Source of the DNA: Actinomadura parmotrematis
GTDB taxonomy: Bacteria > Actinomycetota > Actinomycetes > Streptosporangiales > Streptosporangiaceae
NCBI RefSeq assembly: GCF_019458805.1
Contig: NZ_JAIBOA010000016.1
Location: 124,001 to 188,000, forward strand
Direction of reading: 5' to 3'
DNA: 64,000 bases
The notes below the pieces were generated by a model. The model was not told the DNA's origin. It saw nothing but the letters and a program-made list of their open reading frames with translations, and made no database searches. The position numbers were made by a program, and so were the translations under genes. Numbering within the stretch: position 1 is the stretch's first letter; each line of letters starts with the position of its first letter. Of this stretch, positions 52,034-61,300 are shown piece after piece.

Positions 52034-52750
52034 CTAGACCGGTTCCGCGTCGAGGGTGGCGTACCCGGCGGCCTGCTGGGGGAACGACAGGGTGGCGCCG
52101 CCGTCGGCCTTGGACGCCGACGCGACCGCGGACTGCACGATGGAGTTGAGCAGTTGCTTGGCGAACTCGCTGAGCGCCTCGCTCGGGCTGATGTCGCTCT
52201 TGGCGACGAAGGCGCGGAAGGTCGCGATCTGGCGGAGGACCTTGGTGTCGGCCTCGTTGGCGGCGTCCAGGCCGCCGAAGCCGAAGGCCAGGATGTGGGG
52301 GCGGGCGCGGAACCCGGGGTCGGTGAGCCGCTGGTGGGCCCGCGGCCAGTCGGCGGGGTCGGTGGGCAGCCCGTCGGTGAGGAAGAACACCGTGGGCCGG
52401 TAGGGGACGTGGCCGGCCTGCTTGAGGGCGCGGACGTCGTCGTCGATGGTCCGGCGCAGCAGGTCGAAGGCGGCGGCGTAGCTGGTGGCGCTGCGGCCGC
52501 TGATCTGCGGGAGCGTCTGCACGTCGTTGAGGTCGGCGAGCGGCTGGAGCACCTCGGCGGTGCTGCTGAAGCCGATGATGCCGAGGCGGGCCCGATCGGC
52601 GACGATGGGGTTGCTGGCGATCTCCTGGTAGATGGTGGGGATCTGGGCGTTGATGTCGTCGATGGGGGACCGGCCGGTCGCGGGGTCGGCGGTGGTCATC
52701 GAGTAGGACTCGTCGCAGACCAGGTAGAAGGGCAGGACTTGCTCGCTCAT
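52034..52750 (-). CDS. vWA-domain protein, TerY-like
   Basis: 238-aa von Willebrand A protein. The metal-ion-dependent adhesion site is intact: DESYS (Asp13, Ser15, Ser17), the SGRSATSY threonine/serine region, and FFLTDGLPTDPADW. No signal peptide, so cytoplasmic. TerY-type vWA proteins act as scaffolds that a kinase-phosphatase pair regulates. The ATG overlaps the stop of the ZorB-like gene by 4 nt, linking the triad directly to the membrane pair. Confidence 0.86.
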   Translation of the reverse strand: MSEQVLPFYLVCDESYSMTTADPATGRSPIDDINAQIPTIYQEIASNPIVADRARLGIIGFSSTAEVLQPLADLNDVQTLPQISGRSATSYAAAFDLLRRTIDDDVRALKQAGHVPYRPTVFFLTDGLPTDPADWPRAHQRLTDPGFRARPHILAFGFGGLDAANEADTKVLRQIATFRAFVAKSDISPSEALSEFAKQLLNSIVQSAVASASKADGGATLSFPQQAAGYATLDAEPV

Positions 52751-53262
52751 CGGGTTCCTTGGGCTCGGGGGGAGGTCGGGCAGCCGTCGGAGACGAAGTA
52801 GATCTCCAGCGAGACGGTGCCGTCCGGGGACGACAGGTCGTGGAAGTTGCGGAACGCCGCGGTGCGGAAGGTCGCCGGGTCGGTCTTGGCGAGGGCCTTG
52901 TTGACGCGGGCGGCGAGCCGCTCGCCGGGTCCGGCGCCGCCCGCCGCGCCGAAGGTCAGCACCATGCCGGCGTGGCGGCCGCGCACGGTGGCGGCGTGCG
53001 GGCGCATGGCCTTGGCGACCTGGGCGGCGAGCCGGTCGGCGGACGCGCCGGCGGAGACGGTGAAGGTTAGCTTGGCGGGCTTGGCCTTGACGCCGCCGAG
53101 CCGGGTCGCGCACGGACTGGGGGAGGGCGCGGCGCCGGCGGCGGGGTCGTCGTCGGGCGGGGCCTGCGCGCCGAGCATGACGATGGTGAGGCCGAGCAGC
53201 AGGTCGGCGAACAGCCAGCCGCCGAGGAGGGCGGAGACGCCGAGGACGCGCGGGCGGCTCAC
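52747..53262 (-). CDS. ZorB/MotB-like single-pass membrane protein
   Basis: 171-aa protein with one transmembrane helix at residues 10-32. It contains WLFADLLLGLTIVML, which closely parallels the MotB plug helix (YADFMTAMM pattern), with the proton-binding aspartate at position 20. An OmpA-like alpha/beta domain follows (about 70-160, AGMVLTFGAAGGAGPGERLA). In Zorya, ZorB anchors the motor to the wall. The GTG start overlaps the upstream stop (GTGA). I infer the ZorB role from the helix, the Asp and the partner gene; the sequence is distant. Confidence 0.62.
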   Translation of the reverse strand: MSRPRVLGVSALLGGWLFADLLLGLTIVMLGAQAPPDDDPAAGAAPSPSPCATRLGGVKAKPAKLTFTVSAGASADRLAAQVAKAMRPHAATVRGRHAGMVLTFGAAGGAGPGERLAARVNKALAKTDPATFRTAAFRNFHDLSSPDGTVSLEIYFVSDGCPTSPRAQGTR

Positions 53263-54788
53263 CGGGAGGGCTCGGCGGGTCCGGCGGCCGGCTCGCCGGC
53301 GCGTTCGGCGGTCCGTTCGACGGCCCGCTGGAGGCGGGCGACGGCGTCGCGGAGGGCGGCGACCTCGGCGGTGGCGGTGTCGCGGGCGGCGGCGAGGGCG
53401 TCCGCGGCGGCGGAGATGCGGGCGAGTTCGGCGCCGGTGGCGGTCCGGACGGCGTCGGGGATGCCGGCGACGCCCGCGGACAGGGCTTGCGGGAGCGCGT
53501 CCAGGGCCTGGTGGGTGGTCTCCAGGAGCCGGGCGGTGCGGCCGGCGGTGTCGGAGACCAGTTCGATCCGGGAGGCGTGCGCTCCGGCGGTGTCGGCCCA
53601 GTCGCCGAGCGCGGCGCCGACCTCCTGGCCGGTGGTGCCGAACGCGGCCTCCAGGGAGCGGGCGGAGCCGGTGACGGCGCCGGCGAGCCGCTCGCCGGCG
53701 TCGGCCAGGGAGGCGTCGGCGCGGGCGACCATCGCGCTGATGTCGGCGGCGGCGCCGACCAGCTCGCCGACCCGCGCCTTCAGGTCGGTGACGCTGTCCT
53801 GGACGGCGCGGCCGGTGGTGGCGGCGGCGTCGTCCATGGCCTCGCGCAGCCGCGCGGTGGCGTCGGTGAGGGTGTCGCCGAGGCGGCCGCCGGCGAGGGT
53901 GACGGCCTCGTCGGTCTTCTCGCCGACCTGGTCGAAGGCGTAGACGGAGCGGTCGACGGCTTGGACGAGGTCGCCGGTCGCGGCGGTGACCGTCCTCAGG
54001 AGGTCGCCGACGGCTGCCGTGCCGCCGGTGACCCGCTCGGCGCTGTCGCGCAGGGCGGCGGTGACGGCGTCGGCCCGTTCCACGGTCCCTTCCAGGGACT
54101 TCAGGACGTCGTCCTGGTGGGAGCGGACGGTCTCGCCGATCCGCCCGAACTCCTCGGCGGTGCGGGTCAGCTCCTCCTGGAAGCGGGCGGGCGCCGACAG
54201 GCGGACCTGGCCGAGGTGCAGCGCGGCGGAGGTGAGGGCCGTCCGGAGCCGGGACCGCAGGGCCTGCTCCTCGTGCTCGGCGCGCTCCTCGGCGGAGCGC
54301 AGCAGGATCCGTTCGGTGACGGTGAGCACCATCAGCAGGCCGATGCCCGTCAGCGTCATCATGGCGATGCTGTCGAAGCGCGCCCAGCCGGCGAGCCGCC
54401 CGCCGAACCCCTGCTGCCACAGTTCCAGGAAGGGGCGGCGGGCGATGTCGGTGCCCGACGCGGCGATGGCCTCGCCGTAGGCGCCGGTGGCCTGGGTGAG
54501 GCCGAACCAGGTGATGGCGATGGGGACGAAGACCAGGACCGGCAGCACCACGTCGATGCCGCGCAGGACCCAGCGGCGCGTCTTCCTGTCGGTCGGGGCG
54601 CGGCGGCCCGCGGGGCGGTCGGCCGTGTCGGGCGGGAAGGCGGCGAACACGTCGATCTCGCACCAGCGTTCGGCGGCGCCGCGGTCGGTCATGGCCGCGG
54701 CGAGGTCGCGGAGCTGGTCGGCGCGGGCGGCGAGCAGGGGGTCGGCGGCGAGCTCGGTGAGCTCGCCGGCGGTTTCCTCGTCGGTCAC
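53259..54788 (-). CDS. ZorA-like membrane protein with long coiled-coil tail
   Basis: 509-aa protein. It has a 75-residue N-terminal cytoplasmic part, two transmembrane helices (about 78-100 and 138-160) and a very long alpha-helical tail (165-490) rich in Ala, Asp, Glu and Thr, interrupted by few prolines. ZorA proteins combine a MotA-like channel with a long cytoplasmic tail that senses or transmits a signal. Only two helices are clear here and the GLLGT motif of ExbB/MotA is not obvious, so it may be a distant analogue. The GTG at 54788 is the first gene of the seven-gene operon. Confidence 0.58.
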   Translation of the reverse strand: MTDEETAGELTELAADPLLAARADQLRDLAAAMTDRGAAERWCEIDVFAAFPPDTADRPAGRRAPTDRKTRRWVLRGIDVVLPVLVFVPIAITWFGLTQATGAYGEAIAASGTDIARRPFLELWQQGFGGRLAGWARFDSIAMMTLTGIGLLMVLTVTERILLRSAEERAEHEEQALRSRLRTALTSAALHLGQVRLSAPARFQEELTRTAEEFGRIGETVRSHQDDVLKSLEGTVERADAVTAALRDSAERVTGGTAAVGDLLRTVTAATGDLVQAVDRSVYAFDQVGEKTDEAVTLAGGRLGDTLTDATARLREAMDDAAATTGRAVQDSVTDLKARVGELVGAAADISAMVARADASLADAGERLAGAVTGSARSLEAAFGTTGQEVGAALGDWADTAGAHASRIELVSDTAGRTARLLETTHQALDALPQALSAGVAGIPDAVRTATGAELARISAAADALAAARDTATAEVAALRDAVARLQRAVERTAERAGEPAAGPAEPSR

Positions 54789-55209
54789 TGAGGACGGGGT
54801 CCTTTCCGGCAGGTGCGCGCACGGGGTCGGGCGTGCGGAGTCGAGGGGAGGACCTCGGGGAAGTCGGAAGGCGGCCGCGGGGCCGGCCGGACCGCGGCGA
54901 CGAACGCGTCCCGCGCGCGGATCTGGACTGCACCATAAAGGTGTTTGTTGACGGAATCAACCAGTCCGGTGGAAAGCGGGTGTCCTTCCGCCCGGTGTCC
55001 GGGCACCGGACCGGCGGAGACGTCCATGACCATAGCCCTTGCTCGATAGGCTCTCCGGCGGAGGAACCGGCCCGCCCGTCCCGGCTTCCTGTGAACTCGA
55101 TAGACGGGCGGAGTGGCCGTGGACGTAGCGGACATGTGGCGCTACGCTACCTTCTTCGCCGCATGTTGACCAGGTGTCCCGTGCCGTTCACGTCGGGTAG
55201 AGGAGAACC
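54789..55209. promoter_or_regulatory. 421-bp divergent promoter region of the defence island
   Basis: No supported gene; the short frames here lack codon bias. Leftward promoter: -35 TTGATT (54960-54955), 17-nt spacer, -10 TATGGT (54937-54932). Rightward candidate: TGGACG (55120-55125), 17-nt spacer, TACGCT (55143-55148). Both are TAnnnT-type actinomycete promoters. GAGGAG precedes the SNF2 start. A single regulated region driving both arms would co-express the whole set. Confidence 0.55.
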
Positions 55210-58200
55210 GTGCCGCCTACAGTGACCGTCGAACGTCCCGCGCCCGGAGCGCTCGTGCAGGTGCGGGGGCAGCGGTGGGTCGTCGGGTCGGTCGACGACC
55301 GGGGGTCCAGCGCGCTGGTCACGCTGCAGAGCGTGGAGGACGGCCGGTACGGCGACACGCTGTCGGTGGTGTGGGAGATCGAGCCGGGCCGGCGGCTGCT
55401 GCCGAGCGGGTCGCTGCCCGGGGTCGCGGCGGGCGGGTTCGACCCGCCGGGGCGGCTCGCGGCGTTCCTGGACGCGGTGCGGTGGGGCGCGGTCGCCTCC
55501 GCCGACGTCAAGACGCTCCAGGCGCCGTTCCGGTCGGGCGTCGCGATCGAGGACTACCAGCTCGAACCGGTCGCGCGCGCCATGGACGCCCCGCGCGTCA
55601 ACCTGCTGCTCGCCGACGACGTCGGCCTCGGCAAGACCATCGAGGCGGGCCTGGTCGCGCAGGAGCTGCTGCTGCGCCAGCGCGCCCGGCGCGTCCTCAT
55701 CGTGTGCCCGGCGGGCCTGACGGTGAAGTGGCGCGACGAGATGGCCGAGAAGTTCGGCCTGGACTTCACCGTCATCGACTCCGAGCGCTGCGCCGAGGTC
55801 CGCCGCACCCACGGCAGCGCCGCCAACCCCTTCGAGGTGCACCGCCTGGCGATCGTGTCGCTGCCGTGGCTGCGCGGCGCCAAGGCGCAGCGGCTGCTCG
55901 ACGAGGTGCTGCCGCCCGACGGGCCGACCTATCCGCGCACCTTCGACCTGCTGATCCTGGACGAGGCCCACCACGTCGCGCCGGCCGCGCCGAAGCAGGT
56001 CTACGCCGTGGACTCCCAGCAGACCAAGCTGATCCGCCGCCTCGCGCCGCACTTCACGCACCGGCTGTTCCTGTCGGCGACGCCGCACAACGGCTACCAG
56101 GAGAGCTTCACCGCCCTGCTGGAGATCCTGGACGATCAGCGCTTCGTCCGCGGCATGCGGCCCGACGCCGCCGCCGTCCGCGACATCGTGGTGCGGCGCC
56201 TGAAGACCCAGCTGGTGGACGCCGGCGGCGCGCCGCGCTTCGCCGCCCGCGACGCCCGGGAGATCCCGGTCGTCTACCCCGAGGACGAGCGCGAGATCCA
56301 CGGCCTGCTGCGGGAGTTCACCGAGGCGCGGCGCCGCCGCCTGAAGGCCGGCAAGGGCCGCAAGGCCGCCGACCTGGTGACGCTGCTGCTGAAGAAGCGC
56401 CTGTTCTCCAGCCCCGCGGCGTTCGAGCGCACCGTCTCGGTCTACATGAAGACCCTCGCGTCGGGTTCCCGGCCGGCGCTCGCGCCCGAGGACGCCTTCC
56501 TGGAGGACTTCTTCGACGACGTCGCCACCCTCGACGACGAGGCCCTGGACGCCGCCGAGACCGACGCGCTCACCCTCACCGGCCCGCTGGTCGAGCGCGA
56601 GGCCGACGAGCTGGCGCTGCTCGGCCGCATGCACGCGTGGGCGGAGCAGCACGAGGCCCAGCCCGACGCCAAGGCCCGCGAGCTCGTCACCTACCTGAAG
56701 TCGGTGTGCCTGGCGGGCGCCGACTGGACCAACGAGCGCGTCATCGTGTTCACCGAGTACCGCGACACCAAGGACTGGCTGCGCGAGCTGCTGCGCACCG
56801 AGGGCTTCGGCGCGGACCGCGTCGCCGAGCTCGACGGGTCCATGGGCGCCGACGAGCGCGAGCGGCTGCGGCTGGCGTTCCAGAAGTCGCCCGCCGAGCA
56901 CCCGGTGCGGGTGCTGCTCGCCACCGACGCCGCCAGCGAGGGCATCGACCTGCAGAACCACTGCCACCGGCTGGTCAACTACGACATCCCGTTCAACCCC
57001 AACAAGCTGGAGCAGCGCATCGGCCGCATCGACCGCTACGGCCAGCGCCGCACCCCCGAGATCCGCCACTTCGTCGGCACCGGCTGGGAGCGCGCCGACG
57101 AGTTCTCCTACGAGGCCGACCTGGAGTTCCTGTCGCGGATCGCCAAGCGCGTCGCGCGGGTCCGCGACGATCTCGGCCCGGTCAACGCCGTCCTCGCCGA
57201 CGCCGTGCAGCGCCGCCTGCTCGGCCAGCGGGTCGACGTGGACGCCGAGGCCGCCGGCGCGACCGCCCGCGGCGCCCGCGCCGGCCGCGTCCCCGCCGAG
57301 AGCGACATCGGCGACCAGGTCCGCCGCCTGCACACCAACCTGGACGACACCGTCCGCGAGCTCCACATCACCCCCGGCAGCGTCAAGCGCGTCGTGGACA
57401 CCGCCCTGGAACTGGCCCGCCAGCAGCCCCTCAAGGACGCGATCGACCCCGATCCGGGCGTCTACGACGTGCCGATCCTCACCGGCTCGTGGGCGCGCGC
57501 CTCGGCCGGGCTGCTGGAGAAGCTGCCCGAGAAGGGCAAGGCGCCCCGCCAGCTCCCGGTGACCTTCGACGCCCGCACCGTCAGGGACCGCGACGACGTC
57601 GTCCTCGCCCACCTCGGGCATCCGCTGGTGGCGATGTCGACGCGGCTGCTGCGCGCCGCCGTCTCCAACGAGCGCATCGACCTGAACCGCGTCGCCGCCG
57701 TCGTCAGCGACGACCCCGAGCTGGAGACGACGCTGCTCGCCGCCTACTCGCGGTTCGTGCTGGTCGGCGCGGACGGCGTCCGCCTGCACGAGGAGGTCCT
57801 GCACGCCGGCGGCTGGGCGCCCGCCGGCGGCCGGTTCCGCCGCTGGGAGAACGTCGGCGCGTTCGGCGCCCTCCTCGACCGCGCCCTGACGGCGGGCCGC
57901 CCCGCCACCCCGCGCACCGAGGAGCGTCTCGCCGACCGGTTCGAGGCGCTGCGCCCCGGCCTGGAGGCCGCCATCAAGTGGCGCGCCGACACCCGCCGCG
58001 CGTCGCTGGAGCGCAACCTCGTGCAGCGCAGCGAGGCCGAGTCCAAGCGCATCGTCGACAACCTCGCGCAGTTCTCCGCCTCGCTGCGCCGCCAGCTCGA
58101 CAAGGGCGACGAGGCCGACACGCTGTTCGCCGAGATCCAGGCGCTCAGCCGCGAGGAGATCCGCCAGTACGAGCGCGACCGCCAGTCCTGGGAACGGCGC

Positions 58201-58326
58201 CTGGAGCGCCTCGACGACGAGCGCGACCAGGAGCTCCGGCAGATCAGGGCCCGGTACGCCGATCCGCGCTCGCACACCTTCCCCGTCGCCGTCGTGTTCG
58301 TCGTCCCGCAGCGAGAGGTGGTCTGA
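55210..58326 (+). CDS. SNF2-family helicase, DrmD-like
   Basis: 1038-aa protein. The SNF2 ATPase core has Walker A ADDVGLGKTIEAG (about 132-144), Walker B DEAHH, FLSATPHNGYQ, and motif VI RIGRIDRYGQ. The C-terminal 350 residues are mostly helical, ending in a coiled coil. Length and domain order match the DISARM helicase DrmD. In DISARM it is followed by a methylase, as here (2-nt gap), but drmA, drmB and drmC are absent. The GTG has GGAG 5 nt upstream. Confidence 0.84.
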   Translation: MPPTVTVERPAPGALVQVRGQRWVVGSVDDRGSSALVTLQSVEDGRYGDTLSVVWEIEPGRRLLPSGSLPGVAAGGFDPPGRLAAFLDAVRWGAVASADVKTLQAPFRSGVAIEDYQLEPVARAMDAPRVNLLLADDVGLGKTIEAGLVAQELLLRQRARRVLIVCPAGLTVKWRDEMAEKFGLDFTVIDSERCAEVRRTHGSAANPFEVHRLAIVSLPWLRGAKAQRLLDEVLPPDGPTYPRTFDLLILDEAHHVAPAAPKQVYAVDSQQTKLIRRLAPHFTHRLFLSATPHNGYQESFTALLEILDDQRFVRGMRPDAAAVRDIVVRRLKTQLVDAGGAPRFAARDAREIPVVYPEDEREIHGLLREFTEARRRRLKAGKGRKAADLVTLLLKKRLFSSPAAFERTVSVYMKTLASGSRPALAPEDAFLEDFFDDVATLDDEALDAAETDALTLTGPLVEREADELALLGRMHAWAEQHEAQPDAKARELVTYLKSVCLAGADWTNERVIVFTEYRDTKDWLRELLRTEGFGADRVAELDGSMGADERERLRLAFQKSPAEHPVRVLLATDAASEGIDLQNHCHRLVNYDIPFNPNKLEQRIGRIDRYGQRRTPEIRHFVGTGWERADEFSYEADLEFLSRIAKRVARVRDDLGPVNAVLADAVQRRLLGQRVDVDAEAAGATARGARAGRVPAESDIGDQVRRLHTNLDDTVRELHITPGSVKRVVDTALELARQQPLKDAIDPDPGVYDVPILTGSWARASAGLLEKLPEKGKAPRQLPVTFDARTVRDRDDVVLAHLGHPLVAMSTRLLRAAVSNERIDLNRVAAVVSDDPELETTLLAAYSRFVLVGADGVRLHEEVLHAGGWAPAGGRFRRWENVGAFGALLDRALTAGRPATPRTEERLADRFEALRPGLEAAIKWRADTRRASLERNLVQRSEAESKRIVDNLAQFSASLRRQLDKGDEADTLFAEIQALSREEIRQYERDRQSWERRLERLDDERDQELRQIRARYADPRSHTFPVAVVFVVPQREVV

Positions 58327-58328
58327 CC

Positions 58329-61300
58329 ATGGCCGCGACCCGTCCCCGCCGCCCGCGCGGCGGCCGTCCCGGCGGCGGCGACTTCGACCACGCCGACTGG
58401 CTGGGCCTGATCGACGTGTCCGGGCCGTTCCTCAGCGTCCCGGTGCTGCGCAACGCCTGGCCCGTGCTGGACACCCTCGACAAGCCGACCCGCGAGCAGC
58501 TCCGCCAAGCGCACACCGCACTGCCCGGCCGCCCCTGGATCGAGTACGTGCTCATCGACCTGCTCGGCTGGAAGGAGACGGTGCACTTCGACGGCCTGGC
58601 CGGCCTCGGCGTCCAGGTCCCCGAGCACGAGACCGAGGTCGTGCCGTCGTTCGCGCTGCTGGAGCCCGGCGCGCTCCCCGGCGAGGACGCCGGACCGGTG
58701 CGGCTCCTCGGCCTGATCAGCGACGGCCCGCCGACGCGCCGCGTCGCCGGCTCCGACTGGGCCGCCACGCCCGCCGACCGCCTCGCCCACCTGCTGCGCG
58801 CCCGTGACGTGCCGCTCGGCCTGGCCACCGACGGCCGCTGGTGGACGCTGGTGTGGGCACCGCGCGGCGGCGTCACCACCACGGCGGTGTTCGACGCGAT
58901 CGGCTGGCACGAGGCGGCGGAGCGCATCGTCGTCAGCGCGTTCGTGTCGCTGCTGAGCCGGGAGCGGTTCTTCGGCGTGCCCGACGGGGAGACGCTGCCC
59001 GAGCTGCTGAAGGCCAGCCTGGACAACCAGGAGGACATCACCGAGGCCCTCGGCGTGCAGGTCCGCCAGGCCGTGGAGCTGCTCGTCGCCGCCATCGGCC
59101 GCGCCCACACCGAGGACCGCGCCCGCGGCGGCGCGGGCATCGGGGACGTCCCCGCGCACGAGGTCTACCGCGGCGCCGTCGCGGTGATGATGCGGATCGT
59201 GTTCCTGCTGTTCGCCGAGGAGCGGGGCCTGCTGCCCGCCGACAAGCCGCTGTTCCGCGAGGCGTACTCGGCGGGCCTGCTGTTCACCGAGCTGGAGGAG
59301 CGCGCCCGCAGCGGCAGCGAGGACGAGCTGGACCGCACCTACGACGGCTGGCACCGCCTGCTGGCCCTGTTCAACGCGGTGTACTACGGCGTCGAGCACC
59401 CCGAGATGCCGATGCACGCCCACGACGGGTCCATCTTCGATCCGGACACGTACGCCTGGCTGCCGCATGGCATCGACGACCGGACCGTCCTGCACATGCT
59501 CAAGGCCGTGCAGACCGTCGAGATCGGGACGGGCCGCTCCCGCGAGCGCCGCAAGCTGTCGTTCCGCGCCCTGGACGTCGAGCAGATCGGCTACGTGTAC
59601 GAGGGCCTGCTCGCGTTCGAGGGCCTGTACGCGGACGAGACGGTGGTGGGTCTCGTCGGCAAGGCCGGCTTCGAGGAGGAGGTCAAGCTCAGCCACCTGG
59701 AGGCCCTCGCCGCCGAGGCCGCCGGGGACGCCCCGGCGCTCGCGGCCCGCCTCGCCACGGACTACAAGTCGTCGGGGATCGGCTCGGCGAAGGCGATCGA
59801 GAAGCGCCTCGCGGAGTTGAAGGGCGCGGACGCGACCGAGGCCCGCCGCAAGCTGTACGCGGTGACGGGTGGGGACCACGAGCTGACCGAGCGGATCATG
59901 CCGTTCCACGGCCTGCTCCGGACCGATCTGCGTGACCAGCCGCTCGTCATCCTCACGGACGCGCTGTACGTGACGGAGTCGTCGCTGCGCAAGACGACGG
60001 GGACGCACTACACGCCCAAGTGGCTCGCGGAGGAGGTCGTGGAAGGCGCCCTGGAGCCGCTCGTGTATGCGCCGGGACCGCTCCAGACGGCCGACAAGGA
60101 GCAGTGGAAGCCCAAGAGCTCGGCCGAGATCCTGGGCTTGAAGGTCGCCGACATCGCCATGGGCTCGGCGGCGTTCCTGGTCGCGGCCTGCCGTTACCTG
60201 GCCGGACACCTGGTCAATGCCTGGGAGCGCGAGGACGACCCGCGCGCGGCCGGCTACGGCGGCCGGGCCGAGGGCCTCGAACCGGCCGACCTGGACACCG
60301 ACCCCGTGGTGATCGAGGCCCGCCGCGCCATCATCGAGCACTGCCTTTACGGGGCGGACATCAACGAGATGGCCGTGGAGATGGCGAAGCTGTCTTTGTG
60401 GCTGGTCTCTATGGACCCGCACCGCCCGTTCACGTTCCTGGACGACCGGCTCGTGGTCGGTGACTCGCTGCTCGGCATCACCTCACTTGAGCAGCTCGAA
60501 GTCATGCACATGGACCCGGTACGCGGCCGGAAGCTTCAGGAAAAGGAGCACGAGGCGCAGGAAGCGCTCGTCACATTGACAGCAGGAGTGCGAGAACTGG
60601 CCCGCGAGGTGGCCGAACGCCGCCGCGTCCTTGCCGAGGTCGAGGGCAGGACGCTGGAGTCACTGCGCGTCAAGCGATCCATGCTTGAGCGCATCAACAA
60701 GAAGGCTGAGGACGCGTGTTTCCTCGCAGACCTGACGGTGGGCGCTGCGCTCGCCTTCGCGAGCAAGGGCGCGTCTGGCTTCAACGACGCGTCCGGGCGT
60801 GCTGTCCAAACGGCATTGAAATTCACTTCTGGCGAGGAGACCGGAGCGAAAGCGGCTCGTGAACAGGCGCGGTCGTGGCTCGCAACCGATCAACCGGTGA
60901 ACGGCTTCGACCGCAAGCCCATTCACTGGCCGCTGGTCTATCCCGAGGTGATGGACAAGGGCGGCTTCGACGCCATCATCGGCAACCCTCCATTTCTGGG
61001 CGGCCAGAAGCTCACCGGCTCGCTGGGAACGGCCTACCGCGAATACCTTGTGGAGACGATCGGACACGGGGTGCGCGGGAGCGCCGACCTTGTTGCCTAC
61101 TTCGTGCTCAAGGCACACGAGTTGCTGAACGCCGACGGCCAGACGGGCTTGATCGCGACCAACACTCTGGCGCAGGGTGACACGCGCGAAGTGGGATTGA
61201 ACTGGCTGACGCAACATGGCACGTTCATCCGCCAAGCCGTGAAGTCGAAGCCCTGGCCGTCCCGAAGCGCCGTGCTGGAGTACAGTGCGGTGTGGACGAG

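Noticed and set aside
52747-54960. A 737-codon frame covering both the ZorB-like and part of the ZorA-like genes
   Set aside because: Only its last 171 codons, from the GTG at 53262, look like protein; the rest is an off-frame shadow of the ZorA-like gene, and the GTGA overlap supports two separate genes.
54785-55135. 116-codon frame in the divergent promoter region
   Set aside because: No ribosome site, poor codon bias, and it covers the predicted promoters of both arms.
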